A program made the translations under genes and the position numbers. Below the pieces are notes generated by a model that was not told the DNA's origin, did no database searches, and saw nothing but the letters and a program-made list of their open reading frames with translations. Shown here one piece after another: positions 37,825-49,300 of a stretch of DNA of 64,000 bases (positions are counted from its first letter, which is position 1; every line of letters starts with the position of its first letter). The DNA comes from Erythrocercus mccallii (Eukaryota; Chordata; Aves; Passeriformes; Dicruridae): positions 3,746 to 67,745 of the forward strand of contig VZRG01001987.1 in assembly GCA_013397435.1 (NCBI GenBank), read 5' to 3'.

Positions 37825-39149
37825 GATGTGTTTTCCATGAGTCGTATCTATGACAGGGAGGTTGGCGTGGGCATTAGACGGACTGCAGTGCCCCAGAGCT
37901 GTATGCAAAAATGAGCTAAAGATCAAAATGCAGCCTTCTGTCGATGGCTTTGTGCTTTGTGTGTTGTAAGCCTGATGTGCAGGAAGCTCAGCTGATGTGC
38001 ATGTGGGAGGACAATCCAGCACAGGGTTGTACCTGCCTGCCGCTCCCTGCCACCACTGGGGCTGCACTGGCTGGGATTTGCTAGGAGGGATAACACTTGG
38101 TGTCTACAGCCACCAGCTGAATGGAAACACAGTCTCATCAAAAAAACCCCATTGTTTTCACAATGAGGGCCATCCACTGTGGTGAAGCAGCTGAGATTTT
38201 GCATAATTTGGGGAACTGAATCCTTATCTCCTACTCTCGTGCTAATTACTGCCTTTGGGGTGTTTAGAGAGGGAGGTCAGCGAGTTCTGAATGAGTGCTG
38301 GGGGTGGAGGGAATTTCCTGCATTGGTGACCAGAGCTGGAGTGACAGCTCTGTGTACAGGACATTAAAGACAGTGTCTTTTTGTACTAAATTAATTTGCT
38401 CATTAAGAGCTGCATCACTTGCCATGAGCATGATGTGGTGTGCCAGCTCTGCTCCTTTTAACAGTCACAAACTTGTGGGCACAAACTTGCAAGGGGTCCA
38501 GCTCCAGTCCCATTGGATATGCCTGAGTGGTGGTAAAACCCAGTTAGCTCTTGAGAGGGAGTAAAAAATGGCTTTTGAACTGCTGCCTCAGCTCAGACCT
38601 GAATGCTGAAGCAGCCAGTGCTGGATCTCCCCACTGGCACTCTCCCACGTTGCTCCTCTGTCCCCACCAGAGTCTCATCTGCTTCTCCTGAAAGCTTTAG
38701 TACCTATTCTGGCTCTGATAACACTGGAAGAAGTCCAGAGTGATTCCAGCAGAGCTGTTTTGGATTTGTATTTGCAGGAGGAATTGTACCTAGAGGTTTT
38801 AAGTTAATCGCACGGTCATTTTTCCTCTGTATATTTAACCACTGAGGTTAATTAACATTTCAAAGTTTCACAGGCTGCTTCTTCCATTATCTCAGCCAGC
38901 TGTGGTGAAAGGCAGTGTGGCGAGAGGGTGGTAGTCTGACTGGAGCTGTGCAGATAGGAAAATTGCTGGGAATTGTTTCCAGTGAATCCCAGGGGTTTAA
39001 ATAGTTGGATGGCAGGGTGAAGGTGGAGGTGAGGATGTGTAAGCTGCCATGGTACATGTTTCCTATTGACTTTCCCTGTAGTAAACAAAATTACCAGATG
39101 ATTGTTGGCATGTAGTGGATTTGTGTGGGGTTTTTTTGGTTGTTTTTAA

Positions 39150-39230
39150 TTTTTTTTTTTATTTTTTTTATTTTTATTTATTTAAAGANTAAATTTTTTT
39201 TATTTTTTTTATTTTTATTTATTTAAAGAG
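39150..39230. repeat. T-rich tract with duplicated unit and an ambiguous base
   Basis: A 28-base unit (starting attttttttatttttattta and ending tttaaaga) occurs at 39161-39188 and again at 39202-39229, a period of 41. The only N of the window sits at 39189, exactly between the copies. The arrangement suggests slippage or a poorly resolved assembly junction rather than a biological feature. Confidence 0.85.
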
Positions 39231-39289
39231 AATATTTTAAGCAGGACTGCGATTCATAGTCCTGAACTGTAGGGGACTAATGTTCCTGT

Positions 39290-39640
39290 TCTCCAGCTGG
39301 GAGAAACTAATTCAACATCTTGTGTTGTAAACACTCACTCATTTTAACTGATTACACCTCCAATGTTCCTCAAATCACTAAAATTACTAATTGCTATTCC
39401 TTACACATCAGAGAGTGAATCCTGAATAATTAACCCCAAATAAAATTAGATGAATTGGCCCTTTTAATTAGAATCCCTGCTGCTGTTTGTTCTGAGCTTC
39501 CTTTTCTTACTGTTAAGAGACTTTTAGAATGATTAAAACTGTTTAAGACTTAAACAGCCAGTGACCTTTTAATACAATGTAAATCCATAAAAGCAATATT
39601 TCAGCTAGCAGGTGGTGAAGTAAATTTTCAGTGCAACTAC
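39290..39640. other. AT-rich block, possible conserved noncoding element
   Basis: This stretch is repeat-free, AT-rich and contains several homeodomain-type cores (ACTAATTC, CTAATTGC, TAATTAAC, TTTTAATTAG). LPP introns are known to carry deeply conserved noncoding sequence, but conservation cannot be seen from one genome, so this is only a candidate. Confidence 0.15.
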
Positions 39641-42600
39641 CTGACAGACTCAGTATTCCTTTTTTAAATGCTGAGGATGAAATTAGCCAGTGTGGTGTTT
39701 TGTTTTTTTTTCCCCTCCTCATGCTTATTAATACAGTAGCTGATTAGCACAAGTAGTTCAAATGGTAGGATTAGTGATTGGTAAGAGTGGTAATTTAAAC
39801 AGTGCTTTGGGTTGTTGGAGCTGCTTTATTTTAGGAATCACAGGCCAATGTGGCATATTTAGGTGGATTGTGGAGCTGGTGTGTCATCATGCAACAGTTT
39901 CCCCTGCACTGATGTGGTGTCAGTGACTCCTCACAACATGGTTGGGGCCAAAACATGATTTTAATTGTGTGTTTTCCTTGCCCAGTTATGTGTGTTAAGT
40001 ACAGATGCTACAGGAAAATGTTCACTTTGGGAAACTTGGTAAGATGTATGTTCACACCTAGGAGGCACCAGGTCACATCTAGCTGAAGTTTTCTATAAAA
40101 ATCCCATGGTGTCACTTTGCAGTGGGAGGTTTCCCAGACCACATAGTAATACTGTGATATTTTGCAGGCTCCCACAATGATCACTGTGGAATACAGGTTT
40201 GTGGTAGCCTCCATCAACAGGATTTTAGCCTAGTGCTCAATGAAGTAGGGTTTAGGTGTAAATCTTAATTGTTTCAATGTAGAAAGCTTTGGCTTTCTGC
40301 AGTAGAAAGTAAATACTTGACCAAGCAGTGCCTCCATCTGCTCTGTACTTTGCCAAATGGAGTTTGTCTGGATCAGAACAGAAGCACATCAGTGGGGGTT
40401 CTCTCCATCACTATCTGTAGTCTGGTCTCTGAGTCAGGGCTGAACTTTGTTTCTCAGGTGATTCAAACTGATTCTGAACCAGCTTCAGAATCAGAAATTA
40501 TCAAGATGACAATCAGAAAGGGTTATTTTTGCTTGGAAGGAGAAAATTGAAATCAGCATCTGACATACAGTCCTCAGATGTCAACCAGAGATCTGGGAAG
40601 ACCAGTGTAAGCCCAGCTTTTTTGTTTGATAGGTTACCTTAACTTATTGTTGCTGTGAAAAATATGGTGGTTTGCTTTTTCGTGTTTCTCTGTTTTTCCT
40701 CCAAAGAGTCTCTTTTACTGAACATGTGAGCTCTTCTTCAAGTCTAGAAGTTTCAAAACCACAAATCTTGATGTCTAAACAACTTTGTCTGTCAAAGGGG
40801 GAGGGAATTACTGTGCTACAATTCATTTGTTGGCTGGCAGATACATCTCCTGAAAACAAAGACTTGAGACATGAACCTGATCCAGCAAAAAATGAAGTGC
40901 ACTTAAAATTTTAAAGGTTAGCCTGTGAGAATGGTGTTTGCTGCATGAGACAGGATGTTTTTCTTAGCTTGTACTTGTACCCAGAAGGCATCAGGCAGCC
41001 AGTGGCAAAAATTTTGTGAGTTTCTATTGAGCCTGACAGGTTTGTGCTGATATGGGTATCTGTTAGGGCTTTGAACAATTTTATATTTGTATACTTAAAA
41101 GTGTAACAGTGAAATGTTTAAAGCTCCTTGGAAAGTGTAAGAGGGGAAATTTTGGGGTGGAGAGGGGTAAAACCTTACAAGTGCATCTACAATGGCACAG
41201 ATTCAGTCAAAGCCAGAAGCCAGTTTGGGGCCTGGGAGGCATCACTTCTGCCTATGGCTCTGCTATTGCTTCCCAACATAACCATGATGGACTCACCTAA
41301 TTTCTGCCTACCTACTTGTATTAACAATATACAGTGTTCTGTCGCTCATGGAGGGCCGTTACCGGGCTGGCAGTCCTGTCCCTGGTGGCTGCAGCAGGTG
41401 ATGCTCTGGTGCAGGAACTGCATGGGTGCTGAGGGAAAAGCTCAGAGCTGTGGTTTCTGAAATAACTGAGCTGGACACATGTCTCACTGCACAGCCCCTT
41501 CATAGGGTTGACTCATGGCCTTCACAGCTGTATGAAGGGGGAATGAGTAGCTGGTGCAACAAGGACTGTTAATTTTCTCTTCTTAAACATACAGTAACAG
41601 GTAGAGACTTGTTGCAAGAGCTGAAGGCAGGCTGTGTCTTGGTGTGATTTCCTACCTCCAAACATGCCTGGCTCAGGCTGCCTCCATGGAGAGACTTGCC
41701 ATTGGAAGGCAAGTCTCTTCACCTGCCCTGAAGTACAAATTGCTTTCTGGAGGTGCCTTGAGAACTCTCTGTTGGCAGAACTCAGTGCAGCCACTCTCAT
41801 AACCTGAAATATAGCCAAGTGTTTAGGTTGATATCAGGTGAAAGTCAACCAAAATGCTGGTCTTGGTGCTGATAAATAATCTATACTTATGAACCTTTTT
41901 CCCATCTGATCCCTTATTCACAGAGGGATAACCTGGTTAAATCAGTCAGGAGAGGGTGAGTGCTCAGGGTGGGATGTGTCCTCCACCAGCTCATGGTTAG
42001 CTGGTAACCCCAGAGCCCCATTCTGCTGTGGCTGCTGGCGCATCCATGCAGACCAGGCATGGGCCCTTGCCCAGATAGCTCCCTCCTCTCTCTGTGACCC
42101 TGAAGGTGGTCAGCAGTGGGTGGCAGTGATATGCTCTGCCTGGACATGGACTTTCCTGCCTCCTCCCATGGCTTGCCCAGCTCTAAGTAAGTGAAATCTG
42201 ACTTTCAAAGCTCTGGGAGTGAGAGTAGGTCTCAAAGGTGCACTGTAGGGACACTGTGCTTAAAGGGAGCGTAAGCTGACTTTGAGATTCTTCTCTTTTT
42301 CTCCCTCAAACCTAGACCTGTTTCCTCCCCACATCATCTAGAATCATATGCTGCTGAGGACACGGATTTTAGTCTCTGCGTGCTTCCCTCTCTGCCACAG
42401 GGAGACTTCCAGCAATGCCAATACTAATAATGCAATGACAGCTTGCCCTTCTGCATCCGAGGGAATACTCTCCCGCGAGTGCAGTGGGAACAGCGTCGGG
42501 TCCTGTGGCTGTGTGTGGGAAAGAGGAAGGCACAGTGGCAGAATAAATAACTAAAGCTGTGAAGGAGAAAGGTCCATCTGTTCGCAGAGGACCAGGAAAA

Positions 42601-45069
42601 GGCCAAACATCTGCAAGGTCCCCCCAGTTCATCAGGCATCTGCTCTCTGCTTCCCAGTCTAAAAACCTTCCCACTTGTGGGAAGAGTGGAGCCAGCAGCT
42701 TATCTAACACAGGATGGAGTCAGCAGAGCTGGGCTGGGATGTGGTAGAGCCAGCTGTCTCCTTCTGTAAATAAGTGTTTTCTTCCAAACTCTAGTAGAGA
42801 GCTCTTTTTCTGTCCTTTGCTCCTTTTCTGAAAAACCTTGCCAATGTTTTTTTTTTCTTTCAAGAGGAATGGGTCTTCCAAAGGGGCAAAACCAGTATTT
42901 TGTTTATGTTTATTCTAACAGTCATTGTTAGATGCAGACTTCTGTTTATGCCTCTTTCCTTGTCTCATCTCCTTCAGCACATTCTCTACCTTGATTTTCC
43001 TTAGGTGTTTTGAAGGGTTGTAATAAACCAAGATTGTCTGACTAATGTCCTGTGCAGGGAGATCAGTCTTTGGCATGGGAGCCAGGAGTAACTGAGAAAT
43101 ATCATCTGAAGCATAATCTTGAGTAGTTTCTGTCCACTGGAGTTGAATTTGTTTGCAAAATCATGTTGGCTGGTTGGAGGATCATTTTCAGAGCAAAGGA
43201 GAAAAGTTTAAGAAGCACTCAAATATCCCAGCATTTTGTAGAACTAACCCCTTTGATATTAATTTCGAAACCTCTCTACTTTTCTTTGTATTTCGTATTG
43301 TATTTCACATGATTTGAAATAAAAATTGGATTAACTATAGGACAATGAAGAGTATACTGCAAATATTATTGGACATAAGTTTTTAAAAATCAATGCTGAA
43401 TTCTATAATAGCATGAACTAGTGGGTTTCATGGGATTTTTCTGTTGGAGCAACATGATTGTCTTAAATTAGTTTTCAGTGTGTTGTTTTTGAGCGGTCTC
43501 TGAGCATCTGTATTTAGGATGATACTTTCTTAGGGATTCAGAAGGGGTTTTTTGAGTCCCATCCATGCTCCTTTTGGGGAAAATGGGAAGAAATTACTTT
43601 CCTGGTAAGCAACATCTCTGAAAATCCTAGGGGAAGTTTGTGTCTTTCAGAAAGTGATTCAAAATAGAAGAGAAAAACTTTTGAGGGCTGCAGACCCATC
43701 TGCTTCTCATGGCAGAGAGCATTAAAGTGTTGTGCTGGCAGTGCTGCCCAGCTGGTGCCTGTGACTGGTCTGGGCTGAGCCTAGGGCTTTAAACCTGGGC
43801 ACAGGTGGCCCAGAAGGCTGCAGGTCACAGGGGTTTGGCTCAGCACCTTCCTGAGCAGTTTGGAGCCTGTGCCTTGGCATTTAGGGGTGGTGATGAGGGC
43901 CTCTGGCCTAAACACAGTGTGATGCTGGATGGAGATCTGGAGGGTCAAGTAGGGAGCTCATATTTCCTTCCAAAGCAATAGTTCCTGTAGATGTGAAATA
44001 TCACATTTTGATTAATCTGAAACCTTCCATCCCAGATGCTGCACACACAAGAGCCAACAGCAAACAGCTCTACTTGCAGCATCAATCTTCATAAGAAGAA
44101 AGAAAAACATACCAAAGTGGTCCAAATTGCAGGCAGCTGCCTTCCCTGGAGACAAATCCAGTGCTAATGACAAATGCTCTTTTAGGAGGTGCTTTAAGAG
44201 CCCAATGTCCTGCTGCCTGCAGTCTGTGCTGCTCCTTGTTTTCTTTCTCCTTTGTTGTCCTACATCCCATGAAATTCACAAGGAGAACTTCTCTCTGCTC
44301 CCACCTCCCATCCCTGTGCTAAGCTGGATGGCTTCACAGCCAGTATGTGCTGCTTTGTCTTTCCATCAGCACTTTTGGAAGATTAACATGAGCAAGTTGA
44401 ATTCTAGAAACTTTATACGTCACCCCCCATGTAAAAATCCAGAGTTAAGAGAGGTGGATTCTCGTGTGCTTGCACCTGGCCCATCATGTGGCTGTTGTCA
44501 CTGAGAAGAGCCTGCGATCTTCCCAGTAGTTCTTTACATGAAGCTATGGAGCTCTTACCTATAGGAAGAGGAAGATGCAAAGAGAATGGCTGGCTGCCAG
44601 CAGCAGGGAGGCAGGAGATGGGCTGGTCTAGGTTCTGGGCTCCAGCTCCAGCCTTCCGTGTGTCTTCTGCAGCAGGGAATCCCTGCTTTTGGACAGCACC
44701 TGATGCTGTCTTTATAGGGATCAAGAAGAGCTGGCATAGTTTAATACACAAGGGAAGTGAATTGGATGGGATCCATTGCAAGGTTAGACATGGGGTGTTC
44801 ATTAGTGCAAGTTTTGTGGTTGCCTGTGGCAGGTTTCAGATGCAACTTGGATCTGTGGAGCTGCTTTGCTGTGAAATCTGAGCACCCATAAGCCATCTGC
44901 CACTGTTACTAAGCTGTTTAGCCATCTCCTGAAGCAGTGAGAGCTGAAGCTGAGCATTTAATAGTTAAATAATGTGTTACATCCTGTGCCACAAAACTGA
45001 TGCGCAGAGCTGAAAGTATTGCGAAGTTCCTGCTGATCATCCTTGTTGTGATGTGGGGAAATGCTGCTC

Positions 45070-45098
45070 AGTCTAAATTCTCCCATTCTCTCTCCTAG
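45070..45098 (+). promoter_or_regulatory. LPP: 3' splice acceptor of LPP coding exon 2
   Basis: A pyrimidine tract (ctcccattctctctcctag) ends in TAG at 45096-45098. Splicing here restores the phase left open by the first coding exon, giving a Gly codon. Confidence 0.9.
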
Positions 45099-45211
45099 GG
45101 GACTTTCTTCCTCCCCCGCCCCCTCCTGTGGATGACCTTGGGAACATCACATCATCACAAGGTGCCTTTCCCCCCCCACCCCCTCTGGATGACGTTACTT
45201 ACAATGTACAG
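45099..45211 (+). CDS. LPP: LPP coding exon 2: proline-rich EVH1-binding motifs
   Basis: This 113-base exon supplies two bases of the split Gly-65 codon and then residues 66-102. It begins DFLPPPPPPVDDLG and later has GAFPPPPPLDDVTYNVQ. The F-P-P-P-P-P core is the ActA/zyxin type of ligand bound by the EVH1 domain of VASP and Ena proteins, which is how LPP helps recruit actin-assembly factors to adhesions. Two acidic pairs (DD) follow the proline runs, as is usual for this ligand class. The linker between the runs (LGNITSSQGA) is the most variable part compared with the mammalian protein as I recall it, while overall length appears the same. The exon ends CAG and is followed by GTAAGAAG; it leaves phase 0, so the next exon starts on a whole codon. 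No defect is visible. Confidence 0.97.
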
Positions 45212-45217
45212 GTAAGA
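45212..45217 (+). promoter_or_regulatory. LPP: 5' splice donor after LPP coding exon 2
   Basis: CAG is followed by GTAAGA, a strong U1 match. Read-through meets a stop codon within a few codons, so intron retention would truncate LPP soon after the proline motifs. Confidence 0.9.
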
Positions 45218-47562
45218 AGAAAAGAATTTTGTCATTCGTGCAGAACCCATCCAGAAATTGTGGGAATGAATGAATGATAATAAAATGAGGTGGCAAAGTT
45301 CTGGTTAAAAATCATGGGTCAGGAATAGCCAAGTAAGCTTTAGCAATCTGTGTTTCCCAAGCAGGGAATATTTCCATTCAAAACTTGCTGGGCTATTAAA
45401 GGATTTTTCCTATCCGGCTTGAATTAGAAGACTAATTGCCTTATGTCGTGATGGTGGAGGGGATTGAAACCTTCCCAGAATGAATTGTCTTCTGGAATGG
45501 CCATCTCCTTCCATGGACTGTGGAGAGACTTTAGGGCAGTAATCTGATCCTAAAAGTGCTTTGTTTAGATGCCTAAAATTACGTGAAACAAATAAGCCCT
45601 GGCCCAGGCTCCAGTGATGTAATTGAGACCTTTTTCACCCTCTTTTTGCTGGCTCGGAGCTTCTAGATTGGCCACCTGGATGAAAATGCAGTTTCTAAGA
45701 TGCATCAGGTGATGATTGCATGTCCAAAGTGGATATGGACAGACCTTGAACACCTTTGAAAGATATGAACACTTTTGTGCAGGTATTGCAGGTTTGCCTG
45801 GAGTGCCAGGTTTGTGTTTGCTCAGGCACATTCTGGAGAAATGCATTCAGACTTCCAGGAAAAGGCAGTCAAGGTGATTAAGGAGTGAGTAGCTGATATT
45901 CCCAGTGGAGACCAGAAGAGTTTGTCTTGTTAGCTGAGCAAAAGGAAGGCTGAGGATGGGTCTGGTTGTAAATTTGAAACACACTTGGGGAATAAGCCAG
46001 TACTTCAGCTCTGTGTGGGTGTTGGTGCAGGAACAGGAGAGGCTGAGCTTGCCAGAAGTACCTCCATGCTGGTGTTTAAAAATTTTCTAAGCACCGGGGC
46101 TCCAAAGATCTGGAAGAGCCTTCTGTGAGAAGTAGTGAGAACAAAGAGAGCATGGTCTAGGTTTGAGGCTGCTGAGAGTTGTGTAACCACATATCCACAG
46201 ACATGGGGCTGCCCTTGATGGCCCTGGAAGATTGTGGCAGTCCTGTATCCCTTGGTGAGTTTGAACGTGAGAGTAGGCCAGCAGGCAGGCATTAAACAGG
46301 ATTCAAAGGACCTGATCCTCTCACCAATTCTAGAGTCAATCTGTCTGCTTTGTGCCTTGAGAAAAACAAAATTTTCCCCTCCCTCATGGGCTTAGTGGGA
46401 TCTCTTGCCTGTGGCCAGATGTTCAGATGCCATGGCAAAGCCTCAGCCTTTCCTGCTATGGGCTAAGTGCTGGGGGCAGCCTTTGAGAAGAAAGGGGTTA
46501 ACAGGGATTGTGTTCTCCCTTGCCAGGAAAGGCTGCAGCTGACAGGGACATTGCCAAGTGCAGAGCATGGCTTTTCCCAGCCTTGGGGGAATGAAGTAAT
46601 TCCCCAGCAAGTGTTGTTCTGTCTTTTATCTCTGAGAAGAGTGGCCCCGGTGGGAGCAAGGGAGCTTCCAGAGCGCCCTGGGAAGCCATGGAGCAGCGGG
46701 CTCCTGGCAAAGGCATGCACGGTGCCTGCACAGGAGCCTGGGTAGCAGGAAGGGGCACAGGATTCCTCAGGGTCAGGCTTCCCCTTTTCCAGGTCACCCA
46801 GGAAGGGGACCTTGTGTGTTTATTGAAAGAAGCTCCTTCCTGCCATGGCTCCAAAAGTGTCCCTGAGTCACTCGAGGCTGTCACAGGAACGTGCCCCTTG
46901 GTAGAACCACTCAGCAGGATAGCTCTTCCCTCTGAACTCACGGAATTGCGATTTGTCACACCCTTTCTCTCTGGCTTTGGGAAACTGGGACTGGAGCTGT
47001 GTTCAGTGTTGGGTTTTAGCAAGAGCTTCATGAGAGCAGGATTCCTTTGCGTGGTATCCTGCTCAGAGTAAGGTGAGCCTACCAGTTGTACCTGAGCAGT
47101 CCTGCCTGTCACCACCCCAAACATACCCTTATGCAGCAAACATGGCTTCCTGCATTTCATCTGTGCCCTCTGGTCACCTATTCCCCTTCCTTTCCCCTTC
47201 CATTTTCTGTAGGAGATCAGAAGCAAGCAAAAGTCAGGGCTGAAGTCAGGAGCCAGCAGGATTTTCTGTTGCAAGATCAGCTCCTTATCTTTCAGGAGCA
47301 GCAAAAGTCACGCTGAAGCAAGATGTAAAGCCCAAGAGAGGAGGAAAAGGGCAGGTGGTGCTGGAGAATGCTGCCCAATGCCTTTGTGCATCAACCCAGT
47401 AATTTTCTCAACTCTAGACAGGCGTTCTTGTGCTGAAGGAGCAGAAGGAGTGGTGACTGTGTTCCTTCTGCCGTGAGGACATGGTTGTCTGAAATCAGAG
47501 ATCTCATGGACATGTGTTGTATTGGGCTCCTAGAAGCTGATTTTGCTCTCCAATGCCAGACC

Positions 47563-47600
47563 ATTTAATTTCCATGCCTCAGTTTCCCTGTTGCTAAACA
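47563..47600 (+). mobile_element. Possible MIR-like SINE fragment, sense
   Basis: The string 'tccatgcctcagtttccctg' followed by 'ttgctaaaca' resembles the MIR core 'tgtgcctcagtttcccatct' with 'gtaaaa'. Only about 38 bases align by eye, so the assignment is weak. Confidence 0.3.
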
Positions 47601-49123
47601 TAAGTGCTGGAGCAGCAGACGCAGTTCCTGAGCATTGACCAGACCTGAGGCTGCTGTCTGGGGTGGTCTGGCCCCTGTGGACCTGGTGAGAGCCCTCCAG
47701 ATCTGCTTCAGAGTTTGAAATTCATCTGTTTCGTCAAATCACCCATTTTACATCAGAAATTTCTCTCTGGATGGTGCAGTGCTAATGACAGCTTATGAAG
47801 TATGTGTGCTGTGAGCCTCCAGGTAAAGCTTTTTATACTAGGTGTTAAGTTGATGAGGACAGCAGGGTAAATGTTTAGTTTATTAGCAGTTTGTTTGTTA
47901 CTGTTACCAGAGGGCTGAAAGCTGCACAGCTTATTACAGTTAAAACTGTAGCTTAAGACCAGCAGTTTAAATAATAATACCCAGTTTTCATAGACCTGTT
48001 TATCTCTGGATCTCTATTTGGACAGTGGAACTGGCCACTTAGGATCAGATCCAAAAAGGTACTTTAGTATCTGACTTATGCTCTGATGGAAATTAGAGGA
48101 GGGCTGGGTCATGAAATACCTTTGTGATAGATCTGGCATTTTCTTGTAATTTCTGTGTTCCCTTCTAGATCCGTCATATTTGGATTCACAGCAGGGCTGT
48201 GGGGAGGAAAGGGGAAGGAAATTTAAACCCTTTTCTTATTAACTGGAATACCTGTTTTTTTAGGAAAAAAAAAAAGGAAAGAAAAGACAATATTTATTTT
48301 TAAAAGAGTGTGTTTGGGCTGGGGAAGAGTTGTGTTGGGAAGTTCCCCTTCGGCTGCAGCCGGGGAAGGCAAGGACTTGTTCCCAGAATGGTGGTGAGGG
48401 CGTGGCGGTGGCATGTTTGACAAATAAGGCCATGAGCAAAGAGCCTTTTGCCACGTTGGCCTGGGCTCAGTTTAAAAGAGAAAGAAAAAAAATTCTGGAC
48501 GGGAAGAAAAATGAAATCACTGTTTGTCAAAGGGAAATAGATAGATCTGGGAGGGAGGGAGGCAGATTTTTATTATGTTTTTGCCTTCTAGTTTCAAAAC
48601 AATCATCTGCCCAGGCCAGGGAAAGCAAAAGTGAAAAACTCTCATCAGCCACCTCTCAAGTACCCTCTTTGCTCACAGGCAGGGACCCTCATTCATGGCT
48701 CTGGCAATTTCTTCCTTCCTTGCCAGGCAGGGCTGTGCAGGGATGAGAACTGCACAGCTGTGTGAAAAGCCAGTCCCTGTCCCATGGCCTGTCCTCGTGA
48801 AGGCTGCCTCAGGAGTCCTGGGCACTACTGGCTTTGAAGTGACCAGTTCTCTTTGAAGGGATGGGTCGGAGCCCAGCATTTTGTGTTGGGGCGGGATCTG
48901 GGTGGCTCAAAGCAGATGTGACCCTCAGCTGCCAACTTGCCAAGGGCCTCCTTGAGAAAACATCCATTTACGAATCTCTACTAATTACCTGCATGTGCTG
49001 CATCTGCAGATGGGTCTGATTTTCTTTTAGAATCTGAGATGCTGCCACAGCATGGGAGTGAGAGGATTGTGTTGACCTGGGATGGCACCTCTTTCCCAGC
49101 AAGCCCCAGCTGTTATCAGTGTG

Positions 49124-49300
49124 TTTTTTATTGATAGACCACAAAACACTTTACAAAAGAAATACCACTCTCTTCCTGATAAGGAAGCTGGAGCAGGGAA
49201 AGTGCTTTGCCTGGGTCACCAGACTGACCAGTAGCAGGCTAAAAATAAGACCGAGATCTCCTGTCTCCCAGAGCAATTCTGCCTGCTACATCCCAGAGCC
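49124..49300 (-). mobile_element. MIR/CORE-type SINE relic, antisense
   Basis: On the + strand the segment starts with a tail-like 'tttattgatagaccacaaaa' and 'cactttacaaaagaa' (complement of the amniote SINE/L2 end gtaaagtg-tttg-ggtc). It continues with 'gataaggaagctggagcagg', 'agtgctttgcctgggtcacc' and 'gaccgagatctcctgtctcc', then 'cagagcaattctgcctgcta'. These follow, in order, the reverse complement of an amniote MIR: the 'gaggaaactgaggcacag' core, the 'cttgcccaggtcac' block and the tRNA-derived head ending 'ccaggtctcctgactccc'. It is about 175 bases, near full length, and strongly diverged, so the family name is tentative. Confidence 0.6.

Larger units (their letters stand above)
14510..45098 (+). 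other. LPP: LPP intron between coding exons 1 and 2 (30.6 kb)
   Basis: The intron is bounded by GTGAGT and CCTAG and no further LPP-like exon was found inside it. Supported contents are given as separate entries: a 100-base-period duplication near 20.2 kb, a polypurine run at 22.2 kb, a T/G-rich tract at 30.9 kb, antisense CR1 copies at 33.3 and 36.0 kb, a MIR-like SINE at 37.6 kb, a hairpin at 37.8 kb and a T-rich duplicated tract with an N at 39.2 kb. The remaining stretches, notably 14.6-20.1 kb, 22.6-30.8 kb and 40-45 kb, look like unique intronic DNA in which I recognise no gene, RNA or mobile element. Confidence 0.9.

Noticed and set aside
44990..45030. Possible MIR word (aaaactgatgcgcagagctg)
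   Set aside because: Only one block of about 20 bases matches, with no supporting neighbouring block.
45850..46300. Words resembling CR1 ORF2/3'UTR (aaggcagtcaaggtgattaa, ctggtgtttaaaaattt)
   Set aside because: The words are short, out of a consistent order and separated by unrelated sequence. Not enough to call a mobile element.
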